Source of the DNA: Haloarcula pelagica
GTDB lineage: Archaea > Halobacteriota > Halobacteria > Halobacteriales > Haloarculaceae
Assembly (NCBI RefSeq): GCF_030127105.1
Contig: NZ_CP126161.1
Span: 620,001-684,000, forward strand
DNA length: 64,000 bases
Reading direction: 5' to 3'
In this document: positions 44,051 through 53,446 of the stretch, in pieces
Numbering within the stretch: the first letter of the stretch is position 1
Layout: the number at the start of each line of letters is the position of its first letter
The notes under the pieces: generated by a model
The model's input: the letters and a program-made list of their open reading frames with translations, nothing else
Database searches by the model: none
What the model was told of the DNA's origin: nothing
Program-made: the position numbers and the translations under genes

Positions 44051-45049
44051 ATGGCACGTTCGGTAACCGATCCGCAGTTGACGACGGCACCGTCTCCGGG
44101 ATACGCCGGCATCAAGACGTTCATGGGCGCGGACACCTGCGAACCCGACGCAGTGACACCCGAGGTCGACGCAGCGGCCTTCGGCGTCCCGTTCGACGGC
44201 GGCGTGACGAATCAACCAGGGACCCGCTACGGCCCCCAGGGACTGCGCGCGGCCAGTTCGCTCCTGTCCAGAACGTTCGACTCCGAGGAGAGACGGTACA
44301 ACATCGCGACCGACCGCAGCGCGGCCTACGACGCCCTGGAACTGCGTGACTGCGGGGACGCGCCGGTCGTCCCCAACGACATCGAGGCGACCTACGACGC
44401 CGTCGAGGCCTACGTCGGTGCCATCGCCGAGCAGACGATGCCGATTCTGCTGGGCGGCGACCACTACCTGACGTATCCGTCCTTCGTCGGCTACTCGCAG
44501 TCCGTCGGCGAGGATGTGGGACTGATCCAGATCGACGCCCACACCGACACCTGGGGGTCGAACGAACTCTACGGCGAGCACCACCACGGCTCGCCGATGG
44601 CCCGCATCGACGAGAGCGAGTACGGCGGCTACGAGAACCACGCGATGATCGGGATTCGGGGCCACGCCGACATGGAGTTCCTCGACATCCTCGACGACCG
44701 CGGCCTCTACGTCGACTACGCACACGAAGTCGCGGACAAAGGGATCACCGAGTCGGTCCAGGGCGCGATCGAGCACGCGACCGACGGGGTCGATCACGTC
44801 TACCTGACCATCGACATCGACGGGGTCGACCCTTCGTTCGCGCCGGGGACCGGGACGCCACAGCCGGGCGGCCTGACCAGTTCCGACCTCCTGAGAGCGG
44901 TCGATCTGCTCGGGGAGTGTCGCGAGATCGGTGCCGTCGACCTGATGGAGGTCGCACCGACGCTGGACCCGACGAACACGACCTCGCTGCTCGGCGCGAA
45001 CGCCCTCTCGCGGTTCCTCCAGTCGTACTTCTACGAGCAGGTCGCCTGA
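44051..45049 (+). CDS. Ureohydrolase (agmatinase/arginase family) 2
   Basis: The 332-residue enzyme has all manganese ligands: GGDHYLTYP, IDAHTD and IDIDGVDPSFAPGTGTPQ. The ATG at 44051 is chosen because the earlier frame is intergenic AT-rich sequence. Paralog of 40133-41176, with the same ends (NTTSLLGANALSRFLQ against NTTSLLGSNALSRFLE). Two copies in 5 kb suggest different substrates, such as agmatine and guanidinobutyrate. Confidence 0.88.
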   Translation: MARSVTDPQLTTAPSPGYAGIKTFMGADTCEPDAVTPEVDAAAFGVPFDGGVTNQPGTRYGPQGLRAASSLLSRTFDSEERRYNIATDRSAAYDALELRDCGDAPVVPNDIEATYDAVEAYVGAIAEQTMPILLGGDHYLTYPSFVGYSQSVGEDVGLIQIDAHTDTWGSNELYGEHHHGSPMARIDESEYGGYENHAMIGIRGHADMEFLDILDDRGLYVDYAHEVADKGITESVQGAIEHATDGVDHVYLTIDIDGVDPSFAPGTGTPQPGGLTSSDLLRAVDLLGECREIGAVDLMEVAPTLDPTNTTSLLGANALSRFLQSYFYEQVA

Positions 45050-45111
45050 CCGGCGCTCCCGAGGGGGCTGGGAGACGGACGCCCTCGACCGACCGGGACT
45101 GTGCCGGTCGG

Positions 45112-46803
45112 TCAGTGATCGATGTCGACACCGGTGATCTCGAACCGTGCGCCACCGTCGCTCCCGTCGGTCACGCGGATCTCCCAGCCGTGTGCTTCGA
45201 CGATGTCCCTGACGATCGAGAGGCCGAAGCCGGTCCCGCCGTCACTGGTCGTGACGCCTCGCTCGAAGATCTCGTCCCGCTGTTCGTCCGGGATACCCGT
45301 TCCGGTGTCCTCGACGAAGAGGCCTGCCCGGCCGCCGTCGGTGGCCCCGTCGTGGTCGCCGAGCGCCCCGACCCGGACAGTGACCGGCGAGTCGTTGTGG
45401 TCGGCCGCGTTCCGATAGAGGTTCTCGAACACGTGTAGCAGTCGGTCGCGGTCGGCATCGACTCTCGTGCCCGACGGAACCGTATATTCGAACTCGCAGT
45501 CGGCGATATCGGCGTGTGCCCAGGCTTCGGCGGCGGCGTCTTCGAGCGTGACAGCCGTGGTCTCGTCGACGGTCTGGCCGTTCCGGGCCATCACCAACAG
45601 ATCGTGTATCATCTCTTCCATCCGACTGAGATGCGTTCTGGCGTCCGCGATCCGGCCGGTGTCGCCCGAGTCGGCAGCGAGCGCGAGCGTGCTGTCGGCG
45701 ACGTGCAGGGGGTTCCGGAGGTCGTGGCTGACGACGTTGGCGAACTGATCGAGCCGGTCGTTCTGTCGTTGGAGCTGTTGTTCTCGGCGGCTCTCTGTGG
45801 TCACGTCGCGGAGAAACGTCAGGACGCCGATGACGTTGCGCCCGTACTGGATCGGGAGACGGGCCGGACGGTAGTGGCGTGTCTCGCCGTCGACGACCAG
45901 TTCGATAGCGTCGTCGCGGCCGTCCCGAACGCACCGCACGACCGACGGTCGGTCGACGAACGCGTCGCCGACGGACACCCCGGCTGGTACGGTCCCGTCG
46001 GTGCTGAGTCGGTCGGCTGCGGCGTTCGTCTCGACGATCGTTCCGTCGGTCGCGGAGACGATAACCGGGTCGGTGAGGGTGTCGAGGATCGTCTCGTGGC
46101 CGGCGACGTTCAACTGGAGGAACTGGTACCGGTTCAGCGCGTAGGTGAACACCGACGCGGTGACGGTGAACGCGATCGGTGTCGGATCGAGCGGGGCGAA
46201 CGTGTCTGCGATGGTGAACACGCCCCCGACGCTGAGCACCAGCCAGCCGAACAACAGCAGTGTGAGCTGTCGGCGCCGCTGGCCGGAGACTGTCAGCCAC
46301 TCCCCGACGAGGACGCTGACGACCGCGACCGCGATCAGGGCGCCGTAGCCGACGCTTACGGGGTACAGGGGGCCGGCCACCGGCTGCAAGAGCCCGGAGT
46401 CGGAGACTGTCGTCCCGGGCGCGTAGACGAGGTTGTGGCCGAGGTCGGACCAGAGCGCGACCTGGATCACGAACGGGACCACCATCAGCGCCCCGAAGGT
46501 CGGCCACGGCACCCGGCGCTGGTGGACGAACTCCACGGCGAACAGGAACCACGTCACGACGGCGACTGTCGACAGGAACACGACGACGTGATCGCCGGCG
46601 AGTGTCAGCAGCCGTCCGTCGGCGATCCGTTCGACCCCGGCCGCGATGCCCCACCCGCCGGTCGCGCCGATGCTGATGATGAACCACCGGATTCCGGGCC
46701 GTTCCCGTATCCGCCAGAGGTAGCCGACGAGGAGCACGGCGGGGAGGACACTCACAGTCATGAGACTCCCGGCGAGATCCGGCGACAGTGCGAGGCCCCC
46801 CAT
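45112..46803 (-). CDS. Membrane histidine kinase with 7-helix sensor and PAS
   Basis: The 563-residue kinase has seven N-terminal membrane helices (about 12-215; the 16TM-type histidine-kinase N domain), a PAS domain (about 235-330, TILDTLTDPVIVSATDGTIVE), HisKA with the phospho-His in NVVSHDLRNPLHVADS, and an ATPase domain with N box (ENLYRNAADHND), VEDTGTGIPDEQRDEIFERG and GTGFGLSIV. It is complete. No receiver gene is adjacent; the single receiver-PAS protein in the window is at 4556. What it senses is unknown. Confidence 0.9.
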   Translation of the reverse strand: MGGLALSPDLAGSLMTVSVLPAVLLVGYLWRIRERPGIRWFIISIGATGGWGIAAGVERIADGRLLTLAGDHVVVFLSTVAVVTWFLFAVEFVHQRRVPWPTFGALMVVPFVIQVALWSDLGHNLVYAPGTTVSDSGLLQPVAGPLYPVSVGYGALIAVAVVSVLVGEWLTVSGQRRRQLTLLLFGWLVLSVGGVFTIADTFAPLDPTPIAFTVTASVFTYALNRYQFLQLNVAGHETILDTLTDPVIVSATDGTIVETNAAADRLSTDGTVPAGVSVGDAFVDRPSVVRCVRDGRDDAIELVVDGETRHYRPARLPIQYGRNVIGVLTFLRDVTTESRREQQLQRQNDRLDQFANVVSHDLRNPLHVADSTLALAADSGDTGRIADARTHLSRMEEMIHDLLVMARNGQTVDETTAVTLEDAAAEAWAHADIADCEFEYTVPSGTRVDADRDRLLHVFENLYRNAADHNDSPVTVRVGALGDHDGATDGGRAGLFVEDTGTGIPDEQRDEIFERGVTTSDGGTGFGLSIVRDIVEAHGWEIRVTDGSDGGARFEITGVDIDH

Positions 46804-46926
46804 CCTGTCACCGGTTCGTTCCCTGCTGTGTTCAAACTACGGTTGCAGGCAGGGACGGTGACGCCGTCGAGATCGATAATGGCGCCGGGCAGGGACGGAA
46901 CGGCAGGTCTCCGACCGGCGGTCGGC

Positions 46927-47769
46927 TCACCAGAGTTGCCCGTCGAGCCGGTAGTTGATCAGCGCCACGATACCGACCGTGACGGTCATGTAGAGGACGC
47001 TCACCGCGGCGATGACCGGCGAGTAGTTGTACCGCAGGCTCGCGAAGATCAACACCGGGATCGTCTCCAGGCCGGGGCCGCCGACGAAGGAGGCGATGAG
47101 GTACTCGTTGAGCGAGAGGATGAACGTAAAGAGGATCGCCACGAGGAAGTTCGAGGCCAACAGCGGGACGGTGATCTGCCGGAGCGTCTGGAAGCGGCTG
47201 GCGCCCAGACTCCGCGAGACCTCCTCGACGGCCTCGTCGATCTCGTCCAGGCCCGAGCTGATGAGGACGAACGGGAACGGCGAGTACACCAGTCCGTGTG
47301 CGAGGACGACGGCGAGTCGCGTCCCCCAGAGGTCGATCAGGAGGAAGAAGCTCATCAGCGCGACGGCAACGATGACCGGTGGCACGAGCAGGGGGAGCAC
47401 GCCCAGCCCCCAGAGCTGTTTCGAGTACGTGATGTCGTACCGGTTCAGCCCGAACGCGAGCGCGCCCCCGACGCTGGTCGAGACGACGGCCGCCCCGACG
47501 GCGATCGTCACCGACAGCCGGAGCCCGCCCAACCACGTCGACGAGGCCAGCACCTCGCTGAAGTAGCGGGTCGAGAACTCCTCGGGCGGGAACGTGAGGA
47601 AGTCGCCGCTCGTGAACGCCACGGCGACGATGATGATCATCGGGAGCACGAGCACGAGGTAGACGAACCCGACGTAGCCCCGGGCGAGCAGCGACGCGAA
47701 GAGCTTCCGGACCAGCCGTCCCGAAGACTGCCCGGGCCGGACGTTGTCGGTCACGTCGGCCTCAGCCAT
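46927..47769 (-). CDS. Pot-type ABC permease (PotC-like)
   Basis: The 280-residue permease has six membrane helices and the coupling loop EVSRSLGASRFQTLRQITVPLL. It is the last gene of a four-gene operon and overlaps the preceding permease by 8 bases. It belongs with the second permease of spermidine/putrescine importers. Confidence 0.88.
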   Translation of the reverse strand: MAEADVTDNVRPGQSSGRLVRKLFASLLARGYVGFVYLVLVLPMIIIVAVAFTSGDFLTFPPEEFSTRYFSEVLASSTWLGGLRLSVTIAVGAAVVSTSVGGALAFGLNRYDITYSKQLWGLGVLPLLVPPVIVAVALMSFFLLIDLWGTRLAVVLAHGLVYSPFPFVLISSGLDEIDEAVEEVSRSLGASRFQTLRQITVPLLASNFLVAILFTFILSLNEYLIASFVGGPGLETIPVLIFASLRYNYSPVIAAVSVLYMTVTVGIVALINYRLDGQLW

Positions 47770-48712
47770 CGGCCTCCTCCTCCGGGGCGTCCCCGACGAG
47801 CTGTTCCGAGCCCAGACCGAGATACCGGACCGAGGCCCAGAACAGGACCACGATCAGCAGCGTCATCACGATGGCCAGCACCGAGCCGAAGGGGACGTTG
47901 AGCTGATCGCGGACGGTGTTCGTGATGATCACGGGCAGCGTCCACTCCGAGGGGTTGCCAAGCAACATCGGGACGGCATAGGAACCGATCGAGAGGATAA
48001 AGACGAGCGCCGCGGAGGCGACGATCCCGTTGCGCGACAGCGGCAGGGTCACCTCGCGGATCGTCCGGAGCTTCGAGGCCCCGAGGTTCCGGGAAGCCTG
48101 TTCGAGCTCGGGATCGATGTTCTTGACGCTCGTGTACATCGTGAGGATCGCAAAGGGGAGGAAGCCGTACAACATTCCGAGCACGACCGTCAGATAGCCG
48201 TTTCCGCCGGTGATCGGCTCTTCGATGACGCCCCCGGCCTGGAGTGCCTGGTTGAACAGCCCGTTGCCCGCGAAGACGACCTTGATCGCGTAGGCCCGGA
48301 TGATGACCGTCAGCCACATCGAGGCGATGATCGTCAGGAGGTACACCTGCCGTTTGAGTTCGGAGTCGACGCGGGCGATCCAGTAGGCGACGGGGTAGCC
48401 CATCGCGGTGCTGAGAACTGCCGTGATGCCGGCGAACTCCAGGGTCTTCAGCAGGTAGTCCAGGTAGATCGGCGACTCCAGCAACTGCCCGTAGTTCGCC
48501 AGCGTGAACCCGACCGAGTAGAACTCGCCGGCCGGTTTCGGGAAGAACGAGACGACCACGAGGTAGGCCGAGGGGAGCACGAAAAACACCAGCAACATCG
48601 CCAGCGGGTAGCCCACCAGCAGCTCCTTGATGTGTGCCCGGAGGAACCCCTTCGCGGCGGTCAGCGGCCGACGGTCGAATCGCCCCTGGTCGATCGCCTC
48701 GGAGCTACTCAT
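47762..48712 (-). CDS. Pot-type ABC permease (PotB-like)
   Basis: The 316-residue permease has six membrane helices with coupling loop EQASRNLGASKLRTIREVTLPLS, and a soluble N-terminal tail. Start at 48712 overlaps the end of the ATPase gene by 8 bases (ATGAGTAG); an ATG at 48724 is possible too. With the neighbours it forms a complete importer. Confidence 0.88.
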   Translation of the reverse strand: MSSSEAIDQGRFDRRPLTAAKGFLRAHIKELLVGYPLAMLLVFFVLPSAYLVVVSFFPKPAGEFYSVGFTLANYGQLLESPIYLDYLLKTLEFAGITAVLSTAMGYPVAYWIARVDSELKRQVYLLTIIASMWLTVIIRAYAIKVVFAGNGLFNQALQAGGVIEEPITGGNGYLTVVLGMLYGFLPFAILTMYTSVKNIDPELEQASRNLGASKLRTIREVTLPLSRNGIVASAALVFILSIGSYAVPMLLGNPSEWTLPVIITNTVRDQLNVPFGSVLAIVMTLLIVVLFWASVRYLGLGSEQLVGDAPEEEADG

Positions 48713-49835
48713 GGGCCATCGCACCCTCCGGCGTCGCCGTCTCGTCGACCGCCGGGTCGTCGGACGCGGGGAACACCGACTCCTGGCCGGCCTCGAAACT
48801 GACGGCGACGGTGTCGCCCTCGGCGAAGTTCGTCGATCCGCTCGACTGCTCGGCCACCGTCAGGACCGTCTCGTCGTCGACTTTGACCTCGTACTCGACG
48901 GTTGGCCCGGTCAGCTGTGCGAGTTCGACGGTCCCTGTCATGACGTTGGCCGCACTCGTCGGTTCCTCGCTCGCGATCGAGATGTGTTCCGGGCGGAGCA
49001 GCACCGTCGCCTCCGTGCCCGGCGACACGTCGGCGTCGAAGGTGATCGAGCGGCGGTTCGTGTGGAGGGTCCTGCCGTCGTCGTCGACGGTCCCCGCGAA
49101 GACGTTGGACTTCCCCATGAACTCGCCGACGAACAGGGTACTGGGCTCGTCGTAGACCTCGCTCGGGCTCCCGATCTGTGCGAACTCCCCGTCGTCCATC
49201 ACGACGATCCGGTCCGACATGGTCATCGCCTCCTCCTGGTTGTGGGTGACGAAGATGGTCGTCACGCCCAGTTCGCGCTGGATGCGGGTCAGTTCCGTCT
49301 CCATCCGCTGACGGAGCTTCTCGTCTAGCGCCGACAGCGGCTCGTCGAGCAGCAGGATCTCGGGTTGTGGCGCGAGCGCGCGGGCCAGGCCGATCCGCTG
49401 GGCCTGCCCGCCCGAGAGCTGGTCCGGCATCCGGTCCTGGTAGCCGGGCATCTCGATCAGTTCCAGCATCTCCGCGACGCGGTCGTCGATCTCGGACTCG
49501 GAGTAGGACTCGTCGGCGACCCGCATCCCGTAGGCGATGTTCTCCTTGACGGTCTTGTGGGGGAACAGCGCGATGGACTGGAACACCATCCCGATGTCGC
49601 GCTTCTCCGGGAGGTGGTGCGTGATGTCGGTGTAGTCCATCTCGACGACGCCGTCTGTCGGCTCGACGAAGCCCGCGAGCATCCGCAGCGTGGTCGATTT
49701 CCCGCAGCCGCTGGGACCGACCAGCGTGACGAACTCCCCTTCCGCGACCGAGAGGTCGACGCCATCGACGGCACGGACCGACCCGTCGTACACCTTCGTC
49801 AGGTCGTGGAGCCGCAGGTGGCCCGGATCGGTCAT
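48705..49835 (-). CDS. Pot-type ABC ATP-binding protein (PotA-like)
   Basis: The 376-residue ATPase has GPSGCGKSTTLRMLAGF, VFQSIALFPHKTVKENIAYG, LSGGQAQRIGLARAL, ILLLDEPLSALDEKLRQRM and TIFVTHNQEEAM, followed by a TOBE domain. It starts inside the end of the binding-protein gene (4-base overlap, ATGA). The frame open upstream of 49835 is in the shadow of the binding protein. Confidence 0.92.
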   Translation of the reverse strand: MTDPGHLRLHDLTKVYDGSVRAVDGVDLSVAEGEFVTLVGPSGCGKSTTLRMLAGFVEPTDGVVEMDYTDITHHLPEKRDIGMVFQSIALFPHKTVKENIAYGMRVADESYSESEIDDRVAEMLELIEMPGYQDRMPDQLSGGQAQRIGLARALAPQPEILLLDEPLSALDEKLRQRMETELTRIQRELGVTTIFVTHNQEEAMTMSDRIVVMDDGEFAQIGSPSEVYDEPSTLFVGEFMGKSNVFAGTVDDDGRTLHTNRRSITFDADVSPGTEATVLLRPEHISIASEEPTSAANVMTGTVELAQLTGPTVEYEVKVDDETVLTVAEQSSGSTNFAEGDTVAVSFEAGQESVFPASDDPAVDETATPEGAMAHE

Positions 49836-50986
49836 TGGATCAGCTCCCGCCACTTCTGTGAGAGGAAGTCCTCGTTGTCGAGGTACACCTCGTGACTCGG
49901 CCGGATGGACGCCTCCGGACCGGGACCGTACACCCGCGAATAGAGCTCGTCGCTCATGTCCAGTTCGGACTCCTGGATGACCGGCGCGGTGTAGAGGTTC
50001 TCCGTGATCCGTTTCTGGACCTCCGGTCGCAGGGAGTAGTCGATGAACTCGATGGCCTCGTCCGGGTAGTCGGTCGAGTCGAGGATGACCCAGGCGCCGT
50101 CGTTCTGGAGCGCTCCTTCCTCGGGGAAGACGGACTCGACGGGCTGGCCTTCCTCTTCCATCACCAGGGTCACGTCGTGGAACAGCCAGGAGGCGGTGAG
50201 GTTCTCGTCCAGCAGGGCCTGCTGTGGCTCGGCCTCGCCGTCGTACCACAGCGACACCTGTGGCTTGATCTCGCTGACCTTCTCCAGGATGTCAGTCAGC
50301 CCCTCCTCGGTCTGCATCGTCTCCGTGCCGTCGAAGAACATCCGGGCCGCGATGTCGAGGATGCCGGCGTCGTAGTCGCTGCTGATCCCCAGGGAGTCCT
50401 GATACTGCTCGTCCCAGTAGACGCTCCAGCTAGAGAGGGGGTCGTCGACGATGTCGGTCTGGCTGACCAGCGTCGCGAACCAGCCAAACGCCCCGGCCCC
50501 GACGATCTGGCCGTCGTCGGTCGTCGGCAGCAGGTCTTCCAGGACGATGTCCGAGCGCGTGAGTTCGCCCGGATCGTAGTTGTGCCAGATGCCGAGTCGC
50601 TGCCCTCTGATCCGGTTGACCGGCGAGGCGACCACCAGGTCGATCGGTGCTTCGCCGGCCTGGACCGCCGACTGGAGTTTCAGCGTGTCCTGGGCGCTCA
50701 CGCCGGCGGAACTCTCGACCGGAATCCCGGTGTCTTCCTCGAACGGTGCGACCAGGTGCTCGTCCATCACCTCCTTGAACACGCCGCCGAAGAACTCGAC
50801 GTTCAGCGGACTGCTCTCGCTCGGGGACGGGCCGTCGCCACCGTCGCCCGTCTGCGTGCCGCTCTCGGTGCTTCCCGCACCGCCACCGCAGCCAGCGAGC
50901 CCCGCGAGCGTCGCGGTACCAGCAGATTGAATAAACCGTCTTCTTCGAATATTTTTGCTACGTTCGTCGGATATACTGCCGCTCAT
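49832..50986 (-). CDS. Pot-type substrate-binding lipoprotein (PotD/PotF-like)
   Basis: The 384-residue protein has a Tat signal (R14-R15-R16-R17-F) and a lipobox ending C33 (AGLAGC). The mature part reads as a class II binding protein: LNVEFFGGVFKEVMDEHL, VPAPFEEDTG-like hinge, LPTTDDGQIVGAGAFGWFATL and IEFIDYSLRPEVQKRI. Family members bind spermidine or putrescine. First gene of the operon, 148 bases from the TrmB-family regulator gene. Confidence 0.88.
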   Translation of the reverse strand: MSGSISDERSKNIRRRRFIQSAGTATLAGLAGCGGGAGSTESGTQTGDGGDGPSPSESSPLNVEFFGGVFKEVMDEHLVAPFEEDTGIPVESSAGVSAQDTLKLQSAVQAGEAPIDLVVASPVNRIRGQRLGIWHNYDPGELTRSDIVLEDLLPTTDDGQIVGAGAFGWFATLVSQTDIVDDPLSSWSVYWDEQYQDSLGISSDYDAGILDIAARMFFDGTETMQTEEGLTDILEKVSEIKPQVSLWYDGEAEPQQALLDENLTASWLFHDVTLVMEEEGQPVESVFPEEGALQNDGAWVILDSTDYPDEAIEFIDYSLRPEVQKRITENLYTAPVIQESELDMSDELYSRVYGPGPEASIRPSHEVYLDNEDFLSQKWRELIQ

Positions 50987-51013
50987 GTTACATAGAGATC
51001 TGACTTTTTCGCG

Positions 51014-51020
51014 ATTTATT
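51014..51020 (-). promoter_or_regulatory. TATA box of the Pot operon
   Basis: AATAAAT read on the minus strand, 28-34 bases before the start of the binding protein at 50986. Confidence 0.5.
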
Positions 51021-51050
51021 AGCGTTTTGTATAATTCGGCAAAGGACGGG

Positions 51051-51061
51051 GTACGTCGTAC
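51051..51061. promoter_or_regulatory. Palindrome GTACG-T-CGTAC upstream of the Pot operon
   Basis: GTACGTCGTAC, a perfect 5-base palindrome with 1-base centre, about 30 bases upstream of the TATA box. Same half-sites as at 40047-40058. Confidence 0.45.
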
Positions 51062-51083
51062 TAGTCCCCCCGCGAATGCAAAT

Positions 51084-51099
51084 CATATAACCGGATATG
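51084..51099. promoter_or_regulatory. Inverted repeat CATAT-N6-ATATG
   Basis: CATATAACCGGATATG, a 5-base inverted repeat with a CCGG-containing centre, between the TrmB-family gene and the Pot operon. TrmB-type regulators bind short inverted repeats, so this is a candidate site. Confidence 0.4.
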
Positions 51100-51134
51100 T
51101 CGCTGCATGAGCACCCTCCCAGACCCGGGGATAT

Positions 51135-51935
51135 CTATATACTGCCGTGACACACGACCGGAACCGCGTCCGCCCACAGCGCCCGGAACTGGCGTTCGAA
51201 CGCGGCGACGACTTCGCTGTCCTGTACCGCGAGGACACCCAACCGATCTGAAGCGGTCCGGGGGTGCGGGATGTCGACCGTCGCGACCGTCCGGTCGAGC
51301 ACGTCGAACGACACCGGGAGTTCGGGGACCGCGCGCAGGTCGGTCTCGGGTCGCCCTGTCTCGATCGTGTCGAAGACGCTCGCTGGGAGCGTGTCGAGCA
51401 CGTCTTCGCTGACCACCAGCGAGACACTCACGTCCGGGTCTGTGCCGTCGAAAAACGCCGTGACCTCCCGCCGGAGCGTCTCCCACGGGGCAGACCCGTA
51501 GGGTGGCCCGACCACCGCGTGTACCGACGAGGTGGCCGTTCGGACGTGCTCTTGCAGCGCCGTCTCCATCTCCGCACTGCCGAGCCCTCCGAGCCAGATG
51601 TTCGCGTCCGCCGGAACGCTCGGGAGCAGGGTCGACCGAACCGTGTCCGCGACCCGGCGGTACCGCGCCCACTCCGCGTGGAGTTCGGCCGCCCGTTCGG
51701 CGAGGAGTTCGGTCACGGCCTCGTCGGGCGCCACCGCCGCGTACTCCGTCGGGTCCGTCGCCCGCGTCCGGACCAGTTGGCGGGCTTCGAGGCCGTTGAG
51801 GATATCGTAGATCCGGCCCCGTGGTACGTCGCTCGCCTCGGAGACGGTCGACGCCGTCGCGGCGCCGGTCACGAGTAACGTCCGGTAGACCTGCTCTTCG
51901 TAGCTCGACAGACCGAGTTCTGCGAGGGCAGTCAT
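51135..51935 (-). CDS. TrmB-family transcription regulator
   Basis: The 266-residue protein has an N-terminal winged helix (1-70; YEEQVYRTLLVTGAATASTV, VPRGRIYDILNGLEARQLV), a coiled-coil linker (about 75-105) and a C-terminal sensor domain (about 110-266) with a PLD-like fold. It is immediately upstream and on the same strand as the Pot operon, so it probably controls it in response to a ligand. Divergent to the SMR transporter gene. Confidence 0.88.
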   Translation of the reverse strand: MTALAELGLSSYEEQVYRTLLVTGAATASTVSEASDVPRGRIYDILNGLEARQLVRTRATDPTEYAAVAPDEAVTELLAERAAELHAEWARYRRVADTVRSTLLPSVPADANIWLGGLGSAEMETALQEHVRTATSSVHAVVGPPYGSAPWETLRREVTAFFDGTDPDVSVSLVVSEDVLDTLPASVFDTIETGRPETDLRAVPELPVSFDVLDRTVATVDIPHPRTASDRLGVLAVQDSEVVAAFERQFRALWADAVPVVCHGSI

Positions 51936-52078
51936 CGCTGGCCGGTAGTGCCTGCCGACGAGTAGTAGCTACGGGAACCGGGAAGAGGCTCCGACGGGCC
52001 TCGGCGGTGTCGAGAAACGGCCCGCAAGTGGCAGCGTATTTCGGAACGACCAATCACGGCGAGCAGCCAGCGATACCC

Positions 52079-52411
52079 ATGAACCCGTACGTGTTGCTCG
52101 CCGGCGCCATCGTCTCCGAACTCGTCGGAACCACCGCGCTGAAGCTCTCCGACGGCTTCAGCAACCCGCTCCCGAGCCTCGGGGTCGTGGTCGGCTACGG
52201 ACTGGCCTTCTATCTCGTCTCGCTCACTCTGGACGAACTCCCGATCGGTGTCGTCTACGGGACCTGGGCCGCGCTCGGTGTCGTCGGCGTCGCGGCGATC
52301 GGTGTGATCGTGTTCTCGGAACCGGTCGACATACCCGGGCTCGTCGGCATCGGTCTCGTCGTCGCGGGCGTGTACTGCCTGAACGTCCTGTCCTCGATGT
52401 CGGCTCACTGA
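52079..52411 (+). CDS. SMR-family multidrug efflux protein
   Basis: The 110-residue protein has four membrane helices and the invariant E14 in AGAIVSELVGTTALKLSDG, the proton- and substrate-binding residue. The YGTWAALGVVGVAAIGVIVF segment is the third helix, ending with the dimerisation segment GIGLVVAGVYCLNVLS. Exports cationic compounds in exchange for protons; the SugE/Gdx branch exports guanidinium, which would be interesting here, but this branch cannot be distinguished by eye. Divergent from TrmB-family gene (143 bases). Confidence 0.88.
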   Translation: MNPYVLLAGAIVSELVGTTALKLSDGFSNPLPSLGVVVGYGLAFYLVSLTLDELPIGVVYGTWAALGVVGVAAIGVIVFSEPVDIPGLVGIGLVVAGVYCLNVLSSMSAH

Positions 52412-52550
52412 CGCTCACAGACGCGACAGCACCCCGAGCGCAACTCCACCGGGACCGAAACGAATGGATCGTCCGCCGTCCGCACCCGCCGATAGCGGCG
52501 GCGGGCCGGTCGTTGCGGCGGCGGCGAGGCCGCTCGACCAGGATGGGGGC

Positions 52551-53222
52551 TCAGTTGGATCGCTGCGGGATCTTCGGGATGAGCCAGGCGAGCAGCGCCC
52601 CTTGACTGCGTGACTGGAGCCAGACCGTCCCGTCGCCACTGAACCGACAGACGATCCCCTCGCCGCTGACGAGTGTCGATTTGAGCCCGCCTACCCGCCG
52701 GACCGTGAAGTTGAGGCTCTCTTCGAACGCGACGATGTGGCCCGTATCGACCACGAAGTCGTCCCGGTCGCTCACGTCCACCGCCTGGATGGCCCCGTAG
52801 CTCGACATGAACAGCGGCCCGCTTCCCGCGGCTTTCAGCAGAAACAGCCCTTCCCCGCCGAGGAACGACTTCGCGCCGCCGAACTCGGTGTCGATGTCGA
52901 GAGCGGGATCACCGGCGATGTACGAGGTGGACTGGACGTAGAGGGCTTCGTCGTCCAGTTCTCGGTGGACGATGTCGCCGGGGAGCACCGACGCGAGCTG
53001 GACTTCCCCGGGCGCCCTCGCGTGGAAGGTGTTCTGGAAGAAACTCTCGCCACCGAGCGATCTGGCGAGCGACTTGAGGAACCCGCCGGTCGCGTTCGTC
53101 TCCATATCGATCGTCGTGTCGTGGCTGACCATCGCGCCGGACTCGGCACGGATGCTCTCGTCCTGGTCGAGTGTAACGGTCAGGAGTGAGAACGACGGGC
53201 TGTAGGAGATTTCGTGCTCCAT
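52551..53222 (-). CDS. AIM24/TIGR00266 family protein
   Basis: The 223-residue all-beta protein has the family start EISYSPSFSLLTVTLDQDES, then VSHDTTIDMETNATGGF and ESFFQNTFHAR, VLPGDIVHRELDDEAL and a C-terminal GEGIVCRFSGDGTVWLQSR. These proteins have a double-stranded beta-helix fold of unknown role (tryptophan RNA-binding attenuator-like). Promoter-like AAATAC is just upstream. Not obviously linked to its neighbours. Confidence 0.87.
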   Translation of the reverse strand: MEHEISYSPSFSLLTVTLDQDESIRAESGAMVSHDTTIDMETNATGGFLKSLARSLGGESFFQNTFHARAPGEVQLASVLPGDIVHRELDDEALYVQSTSYIAGDPALDIDTEFGGAKSFLGGEGLFLLKAAGSGPLFMSSYGAIQAVDVSDRDDFVVDTGHIVAFEESLNFTVRRVGGLKSTLVSGEGIVCRFSGDGTVWLQSRSQGALLAWLIPKIPQRSN

Positions 53223-53446
53223 TGTACTGTATTTCGTGTCACTCGATATGAAGGTTCGTGCATAATTACGGCGAGTGATCGACCGAGACGTTCACGTTCG
53301 GGTTCACCTACCGACCGATGCCCCGACGAAGCCCGTCGCGTCGCCCGAGGATCCGGGGACGCTCCGTACCGGACGTGTGCCGGTTCGTGGGTTTCGACAG
53401 AGGGAGCACCCCAACCGACTTACTCGCCGGTCGTCTCAGTGCTCCC

